NCBI GenBank assembly: GCA_038878695.1
Contig: JAVZVD010000002.1
Coordinates: 198,734-259,945, forward strand
Source of the DNA: Fervidicoccaceae archaeon
Lineage (GTDB): Archaea > Thermoproteota > Thermoprotei_A > Sulfolobales > Fervidicoccaceae
Reading direction: 5' to 3'
DNA: 61,212 nucleotides
A program made the position numbers and the translations under genes. Below are positions 50,466 to 60,526 of the stretch, one piece after another (within the stretch, counting starts at the first letter, position 1; every line of letters begins with the position of its first letter). Below the pieces are notes generated by a model. The model was given only the letters and a program-made list of their open reading frames with translations, was not told where the DNA came from and searched no databases.

Positions 50466-53147
50466 CTAGTCGTGGGCCCCTCGAGGTCCCCGCTCCTCGG
50501 CGCGCAGGAGCATCATCTGCAACACCCTCCTGTGGAGCTCAGCCAGCATCCTCCTCTTATCCTCCATGAGCACTACGTCCTCGTAGCCCATGGTAACGAT
50601 GTGATGCGCGAAGGGGCTAGGCACGTCGGAGGGCTCGGTCTGAACTACGTCGATCTCTCCCCTCTCGATCCAATCGAGCACTAGCGAGGCGTTGTCGACG
50701 TCCATGTGATCCTCGATCACTTCCCTGAGGGCCTCCTTGACTATCGGGTGATCTGTCTCTCTGAGGGCCTCGAGAATGCTCTGAGCGCTGAGCTGGAGCC
50801 TGTGAGGCGACCTCTCTCTCCCCCTATAACTCCTCAAGATCATGAAGCTCCTCTGCGCACAGTGCCTGAACTTTCTCCTCATGAGCTCGGTGCTCATCAC
50901 CGCTCTCTCCAGGACTCGCCTGAGGCCCCTCGACTTGAGCTCGAGCAAGAGCTCCTTGCCTTCTATCGATGGTCTGCCGCCGATCGTCAACATGAAGGCG
51001 TAGTCCGAGATGGTCACACGCACCGGAGTCGAGAGCTCCTCGCTCGCGATCAACGCCAGAGCCCTCGAGAGAGCGTCGTTGACTCTCCTCCCGAAGAGAG
51101 CGTGGAAGACGACGTTGCGCGACCTTCCTTCATCGTAGAGCTCCACGTGGATCAACTTATCGCTAGCCACGACACCGCCCGTGAACTCGTATTGCTCGCG
51201 CACGTAGCGCGCCATCTCGCGGGCGGCGTGCTCGCTGAGCTCGAGCCGCCCCGCCAGCTCTCGCGCTATCTCCTCCAGAGAGGCCCCGGACTCGATCCTC
51301 TCGGCTATCTCCCTCCTGAGGCGCCCCACCAGGAGGGCCGAGTCGAAGGATAGCGGCAGCATCTCGCTGAACCAGCTCGGCACGGTCGGTCTAGCCTTCT
51401 CGGCCTCCTCGACGTAGACCTTGCCTCCCTCGCTGGACAGGAACCTATACGTCCTCCCACCGAGCACGAAAACGTCCCCCGGAGACAGCAGCTCCACGAA
51501 CTCCTCCTCGAGGTCTCCCACGTATTTTCTCCTGCTCTTGACGAAGACGCGCACCTTTGCCTCGTCGGGTATTATGCCCTGATTCAGATAGTATATCGCT
51601 CTCACCCCTCTCTTCCTCCCGAACGACCCCTCGAGGGGATCGTACCAGAGCTTAGAGAATACCCTATGCTCTTCGAGCTCGCCGTCCAAGCCTCCGAGGA
51701 ATCTCAGGATCCGCTCGAAGTCCTCGAAGCTGAGCGAGTGGAAGGAGTAGCTCCTTCTCACGAGCTTATACGCCTCGTCGACTCTCCACTTCCTCTCGAG
51801 ACTCATCGCTACGAGATTCTGAGCTAGGACGTCGAGGGGGTTCCTTGGAATCCTTGTCCTATCGATGAGCCTCCTCCTGGCCGCGTCGGCCAGCGCCGCG
51901 CACTCTAAGAGGTCGTCTCTGTCGACGACTATCAGCCTCCCCCTGCTGACCTCGGAGAGCCTGTGGCCCGCTCTCCCCACGCGCTGGAGCAGCCTGCTGA
52001 CGCTCTTGGGGCTGCTGAGGAGCACGACTAGATCTATGTAGCCTATGTCTATGCCGAGCTCTAAGCTGGTCGAGCTGACCACCACCTTCAGCTTCCCCTC
52101 CTTCAGTCTTCTCTCGACGTCCAGCCTGAGGTCTCTGCTTAGACTCCCGTGATGTGCCTCGATGTCGTCTATTTCGACCACGCCGTTCCTCTCGAACATC
52201 TTCTTCAACTTGAAGACGACCCTCTCCGTGGAGCTCCTCGTATTCGTGAAGATGAGCGTGGTTCTGTGTCGCTTGACCAGCTCGGCGATCAGGCCGTAGA
52301 TCGCCTCGTTGAACTCCTCCGCCCTCGCGTAGACGAGATCCACCTCGGGCACGAGCACTCTCACGTCGATGGCCTTGTAGAACCTAGCGTCGACTATCTC
52401 AACCGGCCTCGGACTACCGTCGTCGCGGTATCCCCCAAGGAACCTCGCGATCTCCTCGAGCGGAGCTATCGTGGCGCTGAGCCCTATTCTCTGCAGCTCT
52501 CTGCCGACGAGCGCCTCGAGCCTCTCGAGGAGCAGCGAGAGGTGCGACCCCCTCTTACTCCCGGCGAGCTCGTGAATCTCATCGACTATGACCCATCTGG
52601 TCTCCCTCAGGTTCTCTCGGAAGCGGGGAGCCACGAGGACGAGAGAGAGGCTCTCAGGAGTCGTTATGAGGATGTGCGGCGGCCTCCTGTTCATCTTCTG
52701 CCTCTCGCTCGGAGGCGTGTCGCCCGTTCTAACCGCCACTCTTATCTCGGGGAGCTCGAGGCCCCACTCCTCGGCCGCGACCCTCTTTATCTCCTCGAGG
52801 GGCTCAACGAGGTTCCTCCTCATGTCGTTGTTGAGAGCCCTGAGGGGCGAGACGTAGACGACGTAGACGAGATCCCTGAGCTCGCCGCGCTCGGCCATCG
52901 CGAAGAGCTCGTCGAGGACCCCCAGGAAGGCCGCGAGCGTCTTGCCGGTCCCGGTGGGAGAGGAGATGAGAACGCTCTTCCCGCTTTTTATGAGCGGGAT
53001 GGCTCTCCTCTGGGGCTCAGTCATAGAGCCGTACTTCTCGACGAACCACGCCGCCACGTAGGGCCTCAGCAAGGATAACGCGGCCTCGTCTTCCGGGAGC
53101 AGCTCCGTCTCCCTCCTCTTCGCTCTCTCGTCGCTCAGCGCGACCAC
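50466..53147 (-). CDS. lhr: Lhr-family ATP-dependent helicase
   Basis: 893 residues from the GTG at 53147. Motif I SSPTGTGKT (Lys69), Ia VYVSPLRALNNDMRRNL, II VIVDEIHEL, III LSATIAPLEEI, IV TLIFTNTRSSTERVV, V VVSSTSLELGIDIG and VI LLQRVGRAGHR, followed by the winged helix and Lhr-type beta-barrel (LSPGDVFVLGGRTYRFL). It unwinds DNA and RNA hybrids 3' to 5'. The GTG has GGGGAG upstream and lies about 58 bases after a TATA box (53205-53214). The frame further upstream, to 53426, is only open by chance. Confidence 0.93.
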   Translation of the reverse strand: MVALSDERAKRRETELLPEDEAALSLLRPYVAAWFVEKYGSMTEPQRRAIPLIKSGKSVLISSPTGTGKTLAAFLGVLDELFAMAERGELRDLVYVVYVSPLRALNNDMRRNLVEPLEEIKRVAAEEWGLELPEIRVAVRTGDTPPSERQKMNRRPPHILITTPESLSLVLVAPRFRENLRETRWVIVDEIHELAGSKRGSHLSLLLERLEALVGRELQRIGLSATIAPLEEIARFLGGYRDDGSPRPVEIVDARFYKAIDVRVLVPEVDLVYARAEEFNEAIYGLIAELVKRHRTTLIFTNTRSSTERVVFKLKKMFERNGVVEIDDIEAHHGSLSRDLRLDVERRLKEGKLKVVVSSTSLELGIDIGYIDLVVLLSSPKSVSRLLQRVGRAGHRLSEVSRGRLIVVDRDDLLECAALADAARRRLIDRTRIPRNPLDVLAQNLVAMSLERKWRVDEAYKLVRRSYSFHSLSFEDFERILRFLGGLDGELEEHRVFSKLWYDPLEGSFGRKRGVRAIYYLNQGIIPDEAKVRVFVKSRRKYVGDLEEEFVELLSPGDVFVLGGRTYRFLSSEGGKVYVEEAEKARPTVPSWFSEMLPLSFDSALLVGRLRREIAERIESGASLEEIARELAGRLELSEHAAREMARYVREQYEFTGGVVASDKLIHVELYDEGRSRNVVFHALFGRRVNDALSRALALIASEELSTPVRVTISDYAFMLTIGGRPSIEGKELLLELKSRGLRRVLERAVMSTELMRRKFRHCAQRSFMILRSYRGRERSPHRLQLSAQSILEALRETDHPIVKEALREVIEDHMDVDNASLVLDWIERGEIDVVQTEPSDVPSPFAHHIVTMGYEDVVLMEDKRRMLAELHRRVLQMMLLRAEERGPRGAHD

Positions 53148-53204
53148 GCGCTCTCCCCGACCGGGCGGCTTCGATTCCGGCTCATTCCCTTGAGTCGCCG
53201 CAGA

Positions 53205-53248
53205 GTTTATAACTGGGCGGCTCCGCCGAGCCCGAACGATTAAAATAC
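53205..53248. promoter_or_regulatory. Divergent promoters of lhr and thrC
   Basis: Leftward AGTTATAAAC at 53205-53214 for lhr. Rightward GATTAAAATAC at 53238-53248 for thrC, giving a thrC leader of roughly 65 bases (53273-53336). Confidence 0.5.
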
Positions 53249-53336
53249 TCGAGTCGAACAAGGCGGCCGCGGAGGGCTCGCGTCCCTTCGGGGACGCCGC
53301 CGGGCGTCCTTCGTCGCGAGTCGCTGGAGGAGGAGC

Positions 53337-54563
<1,227 letters not shown>

Positions 54564-54564
54564 C

Positions 54565-55572
54565 CTAAGCGATCTCGCGCCTGAACTGGTCGTAGCCTCT
54601 GCCCTCTATCTCGGCCATCGAGGATCTCCAGCGAACCGAGGGGGTGGCGCTCGCCTCGACCACCACGCCGAGGGCGGCGCACTCCAGGCCTGCCCTCCTG
54701 CACGCCCTCAGGACCTCGTCCACGTCGTTACTGCTCGTGAAGAGCGTTTCGTACTCCTCGCCCCCATAGAGGGCGCAGACCTCGTAGCTCAGGCCGGCCT
54801 CCTCGACTAGGCGAGCCACCTCCTCTCGAGGGGCCGGGAGCTCGTCAATCAACACGTCGACTCCGCTCGCCTCGGCGATCAAGCGGAGGCTTTTAGCCAA
54901 GCCATCGCTCACGTCCACACTGGAGGTGACCTCGAGCTCCTCGAGGAGCTCGAGGAACTCGAGCGGAGCTCGCGGCCTGAGCCTGGGGAGCTCGCTCAGC
55001 GCCCCGCGAGGGTCCAGGCCCCTCTTGTGCAGCTCCCAAACGAGGCCCGTTAGGCCGTAGCCGTTCTTCAGAGTCGTGAATAGGGCGTCGCCCGGTCTCG
55101 CCCCGTTCCTCGGCACGGGCCTCTTGGCTCGGCCCAGCGCCGCCACGTTGATCCAGGCCCTCTCCGACGACGCGTTTACGTCTCCGCCCAAGAATAACAG
55201 GTCGTGGGCCTCGCACGCCTCGACCACCCCGTCGTAGATCTCGTCCAGGACCGAGACCTCGGAGTCTCCGCGCATCCCCAGGCTGACCAGAACGCCCAGG
55301 GGCTTGGCGCCCTTCGCGATGAGGTCGCTCACCGACGCGACGACGGCTCTCCAGCCCCAATCGCTCCAGGGTTCCCAAGCGTAGCGGCTGAAGTCGCTGG
55401 AGTACCCGTCTATCTTGGCGACAAGGCCCGAGTCCTCGACCTCCGCCGCGTCGTCGCCGTGAGGAAGCCTCGACCTCCTTGGGTAGAGGTGCGCGGTCCT
55501 CTCAATGAGCCTCCTCACCACCGCCTCCTCGCCCACGTCGCTCAAGCGAGGAGGAGCTCCCCTCCTCGTCAA
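54565..55572 (-). CDS. thiL: Thiamine-monophosphate kinase
   Basis: 335 residues from the TTG at 55572, overlapping the stop of the PhoH gene (TTGA). LPHGDDAAEVEDSG and VAKIDGYSSDF give the ATP/Mg site, VVASVSDLIAKGAKPLGVLVSLGM the AIRS-like core, and SSVDVSDGLAKSLRLIAEASGVDV with YGGEEYETLFT the C-terminal site. It phosphorylates thiamine monophosphate to the diphosphate. With thi4 and ThiR it makes the window thiamine-rich. Confidence 0.93.
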   Translation of the reverse strand: MTRRGAPPRLSDVGEEAVVRRLIERTAHLYPRRSRLPHGDDAAEVEDSGLVAKIDGYSSDFSRYAWEPWSDWGWRAVVASVSDLIAKGAKPLGVLVSLGMRGDSEVSVLDEIYDGVVEACEAHDLLFLGGDVNASSERAWINVAALGRAKRPVPRNGARPGDALFTTLKNGYGLTGLVWELHKRGLDPRGALSELPRLRPRAPLEFLELLEELEVTSSVDVSDGLAKSLRLIAEASGVDVLIDELPAPREEVARLVEEAGLSYEVCALYGGEEYETLFTSSNDVDEVLRACRRAGLECAALGVVVEASATPSVRWRSSMAEIEGRGYDQFRREIA

Positions 55573-56690
55573 CTCTGCCCCCCCTCCTGCCTGACGATAA
55601 CGCGAGTGCCCATGAGCCTCCACAAGACGGCGTCGGTGAATCTGATGAACACCCCCTTCTGACCTATGATTGGGCCTGCCTTGCCCTCCGGCACGTGGAT
55701 CACGACAGCATTCCCCTCTAAGTCTATCCTCCTGGCGGCGCTCAGAGCTCTCGGCAGCGGGTGTATCGACCTGAGGAGCTGGCCCATGTTGAGCGTCGCC
55801 TCGGCGATCCTCACCTTCTGGCCCAGCTCCTCCTCTACCTTGGCGATCCTCTCGCCCTTCTTGCCTATCGCTCTGCCGTAGTGGCCGGCCTTCACTACCA
55901 CGAAGAAAGCCGAAGCCCCCTCTTGGAGCGAGAACCTCTTGGCCAGCTCGCGCGCATCGAGCACCGTGACGACCTCGGCGTCGGGGGCGTGGATCCTCAT
56001 CGACTCGACGACCCTCCTCTCGTCTTCGCTGAGCTGCCTGCTCCTCATTCTGAGCTCGAGGAGGAGCCTGGCCGCTCTCCTAGCCCCGGGCCTGACTATG
56101 TCCGAGAGCCCCAGGTCCACGACTCTAGCCTTCTCCTCTCCCACTAGGAGCTCCCTGGCCACCTGGACTTGCTGAGCGACCTCGCGGGATTGGAACACGG
56201 GGTCGCCGGCTATCACGAGCTTCGAGCCTCTCCCCATTCTCGAGATTATCTCGAGCAGAGACTCCGTCGGCACGTGCTGAGCGTCGTCGAGGAAGACGAG
56301 GCTCTCGTCGAAGCTCCGACCCCTCAGGAGGTGCGTGTCGGCGAACTGAATTCGTCCGCTCGAGATGAGGCCCTCGAGCTCGCTCCGCTCTATGTAGGCC
56401 GAGGCCAGGTCCTCGAGATACCTCATCATGACCTCTCCGTAGGCGTCGCCGAGCTCCGAGGCTAGCAGCTCTCTCCCCGTCTCCACGTCTACCACAGGCC
56501 TGGCCACGACGAATCTCCTGTATTGCCCCTCTCTCAGCGCGTCGTAGCCGTACGCGACGGTCAGGAGGCTCTTGCCGGTCCCCGTCGGGCCGAAGACTCC
56601 GACGAGCTCGACTTCTCTATCGCGGAGCGCCTCGACGAGCTTGGTCTGGCCCTCGGTGAGAGGCTTCACCTTGTCTCCTAGAACTCCCAC
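55569..56690 (-). CDS. PhoH-like ATPase with KH domains
   Basis: About 373 residues from the GTG at 56690. Residues 8-20 resemble the PhoH entry (KPLTEGQTKLVEALRD). Walker A is GVFGPTGTGKSLLTVAYG, Walker B SLVFLDDAQHVP, and sensor-like IAGDPVFQSR. Two KH motifs follow: GRAIGKKGERIAKVEEELG and GPIIGQKGVFIRF. Archaeal PhoH-KH proteins are thought to act on RNA. The frame is open to 56801, but that part overlaps taw3; GTG 56669 is another option. Coupled to thiL by TTGA. Confidence 0.85.
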   Translation of the reverse strand: MGVLGDKVKPLTEGQTKLVEALRDREVELVGVFGPTGTGKSLLTVAYGYDALREGQYRRFVVARPVVDVETGRELLASELGDAYGEVMMRYLEDLASAYIERSELEGLISSGRIQFADTHLLRGRSFDESLVFLDDAQHVPTESLLEIISRMGRGSKLVIAGDPVFQSREVAQQVQVARELLVGEEKARVVDLGLSDIVRPGARRAARLLLELRMRSRQLSEDERRVVESMRIHAPDAEVVTVLDARELAKRFSLQEGASAFFVVVKAGHYGRAIGKKGERIAKVEEELGQKVRIAEATLNMGQLLRSIHPLPRALSAARRIDLEGNAVVIHVPEGKAGPIIGQKGVFIRFTDAVLWRLMGTRVIVRQEGGQS

Positions 56691-56724
56691 GCCCTTCTCA
56701 CCCAGCGCGATTGCTCCTCCGCGG

Positions 56725-57333
56725 CTAATCAGCGTCGCGCCGACCGGCCGGGCTCCGCTCGAGCTCTTCGAGGAGGGCGTTGAGCCTGCGCCAGCCCTCA
56801 CGCAGAGTGGAGTTGACGAGCTCGACGAGCTCTCCCAGCCTCTCCTCGTAGACTAACGCCTTGCCCTTAGACTTCACTGGAACGATCATCTGAGCGCTGC
56901 ATACGAGCTCGACGAGGAAGCCTCTCTTAGACACCGAGACGATGCCGGAGTGCTTGAAGCCGGCCCTCCTCGCCGCCTCCAATAGATCGCGCGCGTCCTC
57001 GAGGCTCCTGGCCATCACGTGGATTATCGGGCCGGCGGCATTCAGCCAGTAGATGTGCGCGGGCTCCGTGGCCAGCAGGCGGCGCAGCTCCTCCACCTCA
57101 AGCTCGTCGTGCTTCTTGAAGACCACTCCCCCCTCGCCTCTGACCCACGGGGCGGGGGCGTCGATCACGACGACGCGGCCGCTGCAAGAGCTCGTCGTGT
57201 AGAGGCCGGGCCTCTCGTTTATCTTCCTCAGCAGAGGGGTCACGCGCTCGTCGAGATAGCCGACCTCGGAGTCCTCCGCGATTCTCTCAAGGCTCTTCCT
57301 CTTTCTCTCGTCCCACTCGTCGAGGCTCGGCAA
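56725..57333 (-). CDS. taw3: Taw3, tRNA wybutosine-synthesizing protein 3
   Basis: 202 residues. YTTSSCSGRVVVID, AHIYWLNAAGPIIHVMARS, GFKHSGIVSVSKRGFLVEL and the C-terminal EERLGELVELVNSTLREGWRRLNAL are TYW3/Taw3 blocks. The enzyme N4-methylates the wybutosine intermediate at position 37 of tRNA-Phe. Upstream of and possibly co-transcribed with phoH-like and thiL genes. Confidence 0.92.
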   Translation of the reverse strand: MPSLDEWDERKRKSLERIAEDSEVGYLDERVTPLLRKINERPGLYTTSSCSGRVVVIDAPAPWVRGEGGVVFKKHDELEVEELRRLLATEPAHIYWLNAAGPIIHVMARSLEDARDLLEAARRAGFKHSGIVSVSKRGFLVELVCSAQMIVPVKSKGKALVYEERLGELVELVNSTLREGWRRLNALLEELERSPAGRRDAD

Positions 57334-57370
57334 GCCCTCGCGGGCCTCACCTTCGCAAACTCCGCTCTAC

Positions 57371-57380
57371 GCTTTAAAAT
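57371..57380 (+). promoter_or_regulatory. TATA box of the RHH/winged-helix pair
   Basis: GCTTTAAAAT, about 25 bases before the TTG at 57400. A leaderless TTG or one of the GTG codons at 57409, 57418 or 57430 could be the start. Confidence 0.5.
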
Positions 57381-57399
57381 CGGAGCCGAGCGAGCTTGA

Positions 57400-57612
57400 T
57401 TGCGCGGTGTGCTCGGCGTGGTCGGGCGGTGCGTGGTGCTGAGCTGCAAGGTTCCCAGGGAGCTGGTCGAGGCGCTCGACGAGCTGGTCGAAGAGGGGGT
57501 CTTCGCGAGCAGGAGCGACGCCGTGAGAAGGGCGCTGGGCTCGCTGATACTCGAGAGGAGGGCGGCGCGCCGTGATGAGCCGCCGGAGATCCTACTCGAG
57601 GGAGATCGATGA
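57400..57612 (+). CDS. Ribbon-helix-helix protein
   Basis: 70 residues. VVLSCKVPRELVEALDELVEEG with ASRSDAVRRALGSLI is a CopG/NikR-like ribbon-helix-helix domain, dimeric and DNA-binding. The Cys in LSCKVP is unusual for the ribbon. It overlaps the next gene by 41 bases. Could be the antitoxin-like or regulatory partner of that gene. Confidence 0.82.
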   Translation: MRGVLGVVGRCVVLSCKVPRELVEALDELVEEGVFASRSDAVRRALGSLILERRAARRDEPPEILLEGDR

Positions 57613-57838
57613 GATCCTCTCGCAGCTCCCCGAGGACGAGAGGAGGGCCCTCGAGTACTTCCTGGTCAACGTATCAGTGGGGGAGCTCTGCGCTCTGAGG
57701 GAGCTGCAGTACGTTGAGGGGGTGCCCGACCCCTCCAGGGTCCTGAGCTCTCTGGTCAGGAGGGGTCTGCTCGAGCGAGCGGGCGGCTGCTACAATCTCT
57801 CCCCCAAGCTCCGAGAGCTCTTGAGACGGCGGAGCTGA
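57572..57838 (+). CDS. Small winged-helix-like protein
   Basis: 88 residues. EIDEILSQLPEDERRALEYFLVNV, in pieces such as LPEDERRALEYFLVN, and then LSSLVRRGLLERAGGCYNLS and SPKLRELLRRR resemble a winged helix. ATG at 57572 (or 57575) inside the RHH gene. Possibly a two-component regulator with the RHH protein. No catalytic residues of known toxins are visible. Confidence 0.75.
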   Translation: MMSRRRSYSREIDEILSQLPEDERRALEYFLVNVSVGELCALRELQYVEGVPDPSRVLSSLVRRGLLERAGGCYNLSPKLRELLRRRS

Positions 57839-57841
57839 GGC

Positions 57842-58690
57842 TCAGGCTCTCGGCGAGGAGCGTGGGCCCTCGCCCAGAGCCTCCGCGGCCTCTCCGACCG
57901 AGCGTAGCCACACCACCCTCTGGGGGAACGGTATCTCGATCCCCGCCTCCTCGAGGCGCCTCTTGATCTCGGCGAGGATCTCCCTCCTGACCGTCAGGAA
58001 CTCCCTCGCGGGGACCCAGAAGAGGACGTTTATGTTGACGGAGCTCTCGCCCAGCGAGTTCACGATGAGGAGAGGCGCCGGCTCCGCCAGGACGAGCTCC
58101 TTCTCGTCGAGCGTTCTCCTGATCACCTCGAGAGCCTTGCTCACGTCCGAGCCGTAGGATATTCCCACGCTCAGCTCGATCCTCCTGGCCGCGAGCCTCG
58201 AGTAGTTGTATATCTTGGAGGCCATCATGGTGTTATTAGGCACGGTAAGGACCTCTCCGCTGAAGAGCCTAATCTTCGTAGACATCAGGCCGACGCTCTC
58301 GACCACTCCCCAATCGTTGTCGATCCTGACCGTGTCCCCGACTCTGACCCTCCCCTCGAACATGAGTGAGAGCCCCGCGAAGAGCTGGCCCAGAGTCTGC
58401 TGGAGAGCTAAGCCGATGACCATGCCCGCGAAGCCCGCCGCGACGAGGAGCCCCGCCACGTTCACCCCCAACAGCGAGAGAGCCACGAGCAGACCGATCG
58501 CGAGGAGAGCTATCTTGGCCGTCCTCGCCAAGTTTCGCATTAAGTCGGGAGGAGCCTCGATCCTCATTTTCGCGATGGACTTCTCGAGGATCGAGCCCGC
58601 CAAGTAGAACGCGGCCATCGTCGCCGCCGCCGCAGCCACATCTAGGGCTCTCCCTAGCGTCGCGGAGCCGAGGAGGTCCTCATAAGCCAT
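57842..58690 (-). CDS. MscS-family mechanosensitive channel
   Basis: 282 residues: three membrane helices near 12-33, 53-75 and 80-105. The pore helix is GLLVAAGFAGMVIGLALQQ and the following LGQLFAGLSLMFEGRVRVGDTVRI is the MscS beta-domain entry. LTVPNNTMMASKIYNYSR is the classical P-N-N/S motif. The C-terminal domain follows. Opens under membrane tension. Overlaps the DUF432 gene by eleven bases. Confidence 0.93.
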   Translation of the reverse strand: MAYEDLLGSATLGRALDVAAAAATMAAFYLAGSILEKSIAKMRIEAPPDLMRNLARTAKIALLAIGLLVALSLLGVNVAGLLVAAGFAGMVIGLALQQTLGQLFAGLSLMFEGRVRVGDTVRIDNDWGVVESVGLMSTKIRLFSGEVLTVPNNTMMASKIYNYSRLAARRIELSVGISYGSDVSKALEVIRRTLDEKELVLAEPAPLLIVNSLGESSVNINVLFWVPAREFLTVRREILAEIKRRLEEAGIEIPFPQRVVWLRSVGEAAEALGEGPRSSPRA

Positions 58691-59369
58691 ATCTCATCAC
58701 GTAGAGGACTTCTCTGCCCTCTCCCGCGTACCTCAGGCGCCCCGCCCTCTCCGCGAGAGACGAGAGCGTCTTCGTCCTGACCTCGGCGTACACTACGCTG
58801 GACGCCTCAACCTCGACGTCGTTGAACGTCACCTCGCCTCCCTCCGTCACGCTGGCAGCCAGCCCTAGCGCGGGGATCACCACTCTGCTCACCTCGAGCC
58901 TCGAGCTCGAGAGCGAGCGGATCCTCACCGAGATCTCGCCCGCGGCCCAGCTCGGGGCGGACTCGGCCACTCCTCGGTCCACGTATCTGCAGACCTCGCC
59001 CAAGTCGGAGGGCCCGTACAGCGCATACTTGACCCTCGTCAGCGGGACCGAGTCGACGAGGACCCCCCTCGCGTAAATCCCCAAGTCCGCCGGCATAGCC
59101 AGAGTCAGAGTCACCCGAGCCCCGGGCAGTAGGAGGAGCGGCTCCGGGAGCTTGAACAGCACGCACGTCACCTCCAAGGGCCCGCCAAGGGGGGGCAGAG
59201 GCCTTAGGCTCAAGCTCTCCCTGGCCCCGAGGCTCAGGACCCTCGTCGCCTTTGAGCTCCTCAGCTCCTTGACGAGCCTCACGCTCTCCTCGTCGATTCT
59301 CTCAACGATCAGCCTGCCTCCGGGCAGAGGCACCTCGAGCTCTCTCGAGACCTCGAAGTCTCCGTACAT
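58680..59369 (-). CDS. DUF432-like protein next to MscS
   Basis: 229 residues, beta-rich, no membrane segment. The arrangement (LEVPLPGGRLIVERIDEESV, EVTCVLFKLPEPLLLLPGARV, then RVVIPALGL and a C-terminal VVYAEVRTKTLSSLA) resembles the archaeal DUF432 family, often encoded beside MscS channels. Overlap with the channel gene supports joint production. Function unknown. The family assignment is from memory of the arrangement and should be tested. Confidence 0.65.
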   Translation of the reverse strand: MYGDFEVSRELEVPLPGGRLIVERIDEESVRLVKELRSSKATRVLSLGARESLSLRPLPPLGGPLEVTCVLFKLPEPLLLLPGARVTLTLAMPADLGIYARGVLVDSVPLTRVKYALYGPSDLGEVCRYVDRGVAESAPSWAAGEISVRIRSLSSSRLEVSRVVIPALGLAASVTEGGEVTFNDVEVEASSVVYAEVRTKTLSSLAERAGRLRYAGEGREVLYVMRYGL

Positions 59370-59474
59370 CGGCTTTCTCCCCGGCCCAACTCGGCGGGGC
59401 CTCGGTCAACGCATCGGTGCGGTCCGAGGCTCAAATCCTTAAGCTCTCTGAGAGCCGAGGCCGCTCGAGGCAGC

Positions 59475-59484
59475 GTTTTTATGG
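59475..59484 (+). promoter_or_regulatory. TATA box of the ferritin-like gene
   Basis: GTTTTTATGG about 30 bases before the GTG at 59513; leaderless transcript expected. Confidence 0.4.
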
Positions 59485-59512
59485 ACGCTCGCCCGAGGCT
59501 CGCCCGGCCTGG

Positions 59513-60034
59513 GTGAGGTCGTTGAGGTTCTCCGCGCTGGTCGGCGGAGTCGTCGCCTGCCTCCGAGAGCTCGAGACAATGACGGCGGAGCTCTATCGCT
59601 CCTACGCCGCTCGCCTAGAGAAGTCCTCGGGCGAGGCGGCCGCGGCGGCGCTGAGGATCATCTCATTCGAGAGCGAGGCCCACGCCGAGATCCTCGCGGT
59701 CGTAGCGAGGCTCCTCGACTCTGAGGGCGAGGCGAGAGACTGCTCGCGCATTCTAGGCGAGCCGTGGAGCGCGGTGGAGAGGCTTCTCTCGGACGCGAGG
59801 AGGGGCTCGTACCTCGAGCTGAGCGAGCTCATCGAGCGAGCCTCGTGGTTCGAGGACGCGGTGGGAGAGGAGACCTACGCGAGGCTCGCGGTCACGTTGA
59901 TCGGGCAGCTCTCGGGGCCGAGCGGCGGCGAGCGCTCGGAGCTGACGCTGAGGATCCTCGAGAAAATAGCGCGCGACGAGGAGTGGCACGAGGAGCTCCT
60001 CAGGTGGGCTGCCGCCTCGGCTCGACCCCAATGA
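59513..60034 (+). CDS. Ferritin-like/rubrerythrin-type helical protein
   Basis: 173 residues from GTG 59513, or 170 from TTG 59522. Four helices carry acidic motifs suited to a di-iron site: ELETMTAELYRSY, ISFESEAHAEILAVVA (E-x-x-H), an EDAVGEETYARLAV helix and IARDEEWHEELLRW (E-x-x-H). This two-ExxH order is that of rubrerythrin/ferritin-like domains. No rubredoxin domain is attached. Probably an oxidant-handling protein. Confidence 0.7.
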   Translation: MRSLRFSALVGGVVACLRELETMTAELYRSYAARLEKSSGEAAAAALRIISFESEAHAEILAVVARLLDSEGEARDCSRILGEPWSAVERLLSDARRGSYLELSELIERASWFEDAVGEETYARLAVTLIGQLSGPSGGERSELTLRILEKIARDEEWHEELLRWAAASARPQ

Positions 60035-60526
60035 GGAGCTCGGCGAATGGAGGCGATTCTCGGACGCCCGGAGCTCTCGCGAGATCTGCCCCGTCTCGGC
60101 GGGCTCGTCTCACCAAAATTTAGCTTTTCTAAGTGAAGCGGGGACGGTCCACCGTGAGATGAGAAAGGATATCATAGAGATAAGGTATATGAACTAAAGT
60201 TGTTTCTTTTTATACACTGTAAAAGGTATATAAAAGGTTCTCGTCCTCTCTCGAAACCCTTATGTAGCCCACGGCTTTTTCATAACTACCACCACGATTC
60301 AGATTCCGGAACAGAAACAAAAAGATTTAACGGATGCTCGAATCCGAACAATCCGGGTCGGTTTAGGTACTGCGTGCGGCGAGCTATGGTCTGTTTCTAA
60401 CCCGAACCCAAACTCCTAGCACGACCAGTCCTAGCAAAACCACAGGAGCCTAGGACGGGAAACTGTTGGAGCGTAAACAATTTTCTCAATATGTTCTGCG
60501 ATGATGTAGTATCTAGTGAGTAGCTT
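60035..60526 (+). other. AT-rich junction with repeats, hairpin and a possible TnpB tail
   Basis: No full gene. 60243-60419 reads DLTDARIRTIRVGLGTACGE before a stop, reminiscent of the tail of archaeal TnpB. It is followed by direct repeats TCCTAGCA (60414-60421, 60429-60436) and a perfect 7-bp stem GTCCTAG (60428-60434)/CTAGGAC (60450-60456). AAGGTATAT is repeated at 60182-60190 and 60223-60231. This could be the worn right end of an IS200/605- or IS607-type element. Confidence 0.35.

Noticed and set aside
60200-60400. 66-residue frame in the AT-rich junction
   Set aside because: It is shifted against the TnpB-like reading, has no ribosome-binding site and no motif.
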